Origin: Sphagnum compactum
Taxonomy: Eukaryota; Bryophyta; Sphagnopsida; Sphagnales
DNA: 64,000 nucleotides
Assembly: GCA_965153455.1 (NCBI GenBank)
Contig: OZ234493.1
Location: forward strand, 10,964,213-11,028,212
Direction of reading: 5' to 3'
In this document: in pieces, positions 61,642 to 64,000 of the stretch
Numbering within the stretch: the first letter of the stretch is position 1
How the letters are laid out: each line of letters begins with the position of its first letter
Notes under the pieces: generated by a model
What the model saw: the letters and a program-made list of their open reading frames with translations, nothing else
Told to the model about the DNA's origin: nothing
Database searches by the model: none
Position numbers and translations under genes: made by a program

Positions 61642-62007
61642 GTGAGTGTCAAACCTTTGCTAATGTCTTTGAAATCATTGCTTATTATGATCAATACTAA
61701 TGAAAAAGGAGCCAATGAAAGGAGATTATCCTTCATTTAACTTTGATGCGCTGTCTACATATCATCTGCCTATCTTATGGCTTATGTCGAAAAGGTGTAA
61801 TGTGGCAACATAAAAAGTAAGGAGATGCTCCAAGTGATCAGTGCTAATCCAAAAAACAATCTCCCCCATGGTTGTTTTTTGGATCAGCACTAATTTCATC
61901 AGCAAATGTTCTAGGCTGACTGCTTGTACATGTAGCAATGAGTGCTGATTTCCACTTATGTCATTAGCACTAATCTCTGTTGAGATAAGCACATGTTTGA
62001 CACTCAC
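61642..62007. mobile_element. Foldback MITE with TA flanks (Tc1/mariner-like termini)
   Basis: GTGAGTGTCAAAC (61642-61654) and its exact inverse GTTTGACACTCAC (61995-62007) are each bordered by TA on the outside. A second, internal inverted repeat (about 20 bp, AGTGCTAATCCAAAAAACAA against TTGTTTTTTGGATCAGCACT, about 61840-61891) makes a strong central hairpin. GCTAAT and AGCACTAAT words repeat in both halves. No coding capacity. TA duplication and short TIRs suggest a mariner-type MITE. Confidence 0.55.
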
Positions 62008-62009
62008 TA

Positions 62010-63029
62010 CTATATATTGAGGTTACTTATAATTCTTTATAAAATTAGTTTTCAAGGTTGTTGACAACACAACCCACACATTCACTTTAATGCTTAAATT
62101 ACACATGTTTCTTGAACTAAGCAAACATCAATGGAAATAATGCTATGTACATACATAAGAAAACAAGTTCACTTAGGCCTTCACGCATACATTATTTCCT
62201 CCTTTCATGGTTGAAAGGCTCAACAAAAGATAATATGAGCTTCAACAAGGGGAAAGGTTTACTCACAAACGAGGCCTTCATTTGAATAAGCGAAATGATA
62301 AAGCCTGAGTTCAAAAGCAGTCCTTCAAGCTCAATGGATAAGACCTATTCACTCATTTACAACTCATACATACATCCCTATGCCATAGAGATCTTGTTTG
62401 TGGTGCAAGGCTTTGTGAGTTTTGTGGTCTCTTAATGACTTGTAGGAAAGATTGAAAAAAAATTGAATTTTTTAGAAAAAGAAAAATGTCTGATAATCAT
62501 TGTGTTTCCCTAACAGCAAAACAAGATATTTGTTAGTAGAATATGAAATTCAGTAAACTATAAACTCAATTTTTGGACCCAAGTTTGGCCTTTCGAAACC
62601 ATTTCTTTATATATTTTGCAGGACAGGTACTTCCCAACAAGTAACAATTAGAAAATAAAATACTGCTAACAAGAATTGCCAAACGGTGCACAAATGGAAT
62701 GTGTGAAATGAACTTGTTGAAAGACTTGAGCATAAGCTAATTCATTAGGCTTCAAAATTGATAGCATATTATGTAACAGGTAACTTCCCAAAGAACATAG
62801 CGGTTTGAACCATTTTTTTCCCCCAAAGGACTTGTGTGTTTTGAGCCATTTTTTCACTCCTTTGTTTTAACCAAATACCTGGCTAAGATCCATGAAACGA
62901 TACCATGGAATCACCAATGGCACCTAAACACTATAACCCTCCAACAATTTACTCTTCTACCCAAATGACAAAAAATTTGCTGCACCCCATTTAAGTCATC
63001 CCCTCCAGGATTGGACAAACAATGACTCG
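62010..63029. other. Intergenic, no gene recognised
   Basis: AT-rich spacer; short frames only. Confidence 0.4.
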
Positions 63030-63833
63030 TCTTTTGCATCACATCACGATTCCTGTTCATCCCTCTGACATTTGACCTGATCTAGTTTTTGCATCATGTT
63101 TTCAACTCATCCCTGCAACATCTCTCACTTTTATCCCACTTATGAAGATCCCTTTGTTTGCATCATGTTTTCATCTCATCCTTCCAACACTGGTTGTCCC
63201 TATTGCCCAAATGATGAAGATCCCTTTATTTGCACCATGTTATCAAGTACATCCTTCCAATGCTTGTTGTCCATATTGTCCAAATGATGAACATCCCATT
63301 TGTTTGCATCATGTTATCAAGTTCATCCTTCCAACGTTTTGTTATCCTTATTGTCCAAATGATGAACATCCCTTTATTTGTGGGCCTTTATTTGCACCAT
63401 GTTATCAAGTTCATCCTTCCAATGCTTGTTGTCCATATTGTCCAAATGATGAACATCCCATTTGTTTGCATCATGTTATCAAGTTCATCCTTCCAACGTT
63501 TTGTTATCCTTATTGTCCAAATGATGAACATCCCTTTATTTGCGGGCCTTTATTTGCATCATGTTTTCAGCTCATGCTTCCAACATTGTTATTCCATTTG
63601 ATCTAGATAATGAAAATCCCCTTTGTTTGCATCATGGTTTTCACCTCATCTGTCCAACCTCGTTCTCCCCTTTTTATCCAGATGATAAAAATCTCCCTTT
63701 TTGCATCAAATATTCAGCGCATCCCTCCATCATTTTTCTGGCCTTTTGCATCATGTTGAGCTCATCCTTCCAGCAATTTACCCTTTTTGTTGAATTGAAG
63801 ATCCGTTTTTTGCATCATGTTCAGCTCATCGTG
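63030..63833. repeat. Tandem array of ~75-bp units with a 162-bp higher-order repeat
   Basis: About a dozen units share TTTGCATCATGTTNTCA, CTCATCCTTCCAAC and TTGTCCAAATGATGAACATCCC. They start near 63032, 63087, 63156, 63230, 63304, 63392, 63466, 63554, 63625, 63696, 63747 and 63808. Within it 63225-63386 and 63387-63548 are a dimer repeated at exactly 162 bp with only two differences seen. Outer units are more diverged, as expected if the array grows from its middle. Open frames crossing it arise from periods divisible by three. Confidence 0.85.
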
Positions 63834-64000
63834 AGCTACATTTCTGCTTCAGACGGCGTATCCATCCAAGCTGTAATGAAGAGGCTATCATGCTAAATAA
63901 GTGTGCACACTTGGGCAGGCAGGCAGACCCCATGGTTGAATAGTGGGGAGCTGTGAGAAGGAAGGAGCGTTCTGACAGAGACGACATAACGTGGCATAAT
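63834..64000. other. Right edge of the window, nothing recognised
   Basis: Short unique sequence after the tandem array with (GGCA)3-like words near 63915. No gene visible. Confidence 0.4.

Noticed and set aside
63030-63833. Repeat array considered as a CRISPR-like locus
   Set aside because: Units are contiguous and alike along their whole length, without unique spacers, and the genome is a plant.

Overview
This is nuclear DNA from a land plant. The coding sequences are split by short GT-AG introns. The recognisable products are plant-type: a CYP71-clan cytochrome P450, a lumazine synthase with an N-terminal extension like a plastid transit peptide, a plant 2-oxoglutarate dioxygenase, and a class II trehalose-phosphate synthase. 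A short run of TTTAGGG, the plant telomere unit, is also present. The low gene density, very AT-rich spacers, many transposon remnants and somewhat divergent proteins would fit a large-genome non-angiosperm such as a fern, but I cannot fix the lineage from the sequence.

Layout. 0-2.5 kb: CACTA-type element and decayed DNA. 2.5-5.2 kb: three-exon P450 whose promoter is occupied by a dispersed ~290-bp repeat. 5.2-9 kb: intergenic DNA with SINE-like sequence and low-complexity runs. 9.1-11.5 kb: two non-autonomous Helitron-like elements in opposite orientation. The second has inserted into another copy of the ~290-bp repeat. 11.9-15.2 kb: eight-exon lumazine synthase. 15.2-23.3 kb: AT-rich intergenic DNA with tandem repeats, an exact 82-bp duplication and a tRNA-type SINE head. 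23.4-25.7 kb: four-exon 2-oxoglutarate/Fe(II) dioxygenase. 28.4-32.2 kb, minus strand: nine-exon CNOT9/CAF40 gene, complete except for one extra base in exon 6. 33-48.8 kb: gene-free transposon graveyard with a Ty3/gypsy pol relic on the minus strand and a 99-bp CACTA MITE. 49.0-49.3 kb: third copy of the ~290-bp repeat. 53.6-55.1 kb: polypyrimidine tract and a tandem duplication. 55.8-59.3 kb: four-exon class II trehalose-phosphate synthase. 60-64 kb: unassigned open frames, a foldback MITE and a tandem array with 162-bp higher-order periodicity.

The five genes are not an operon or an obvious biosynthetic cluster. Riboflavin synthesis, sugar signalling, mRNA deadenylation and two specialised-metabolism oxidases look like independent neighbours. 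I found no convincing new multi-gene system. The more unusual material is the transposon architecture: the Helitron pair with a shared 37-bp module, the Helitron nested in a promoter-associated repeat, and the one-base lesion in an otherwise complete core gene.
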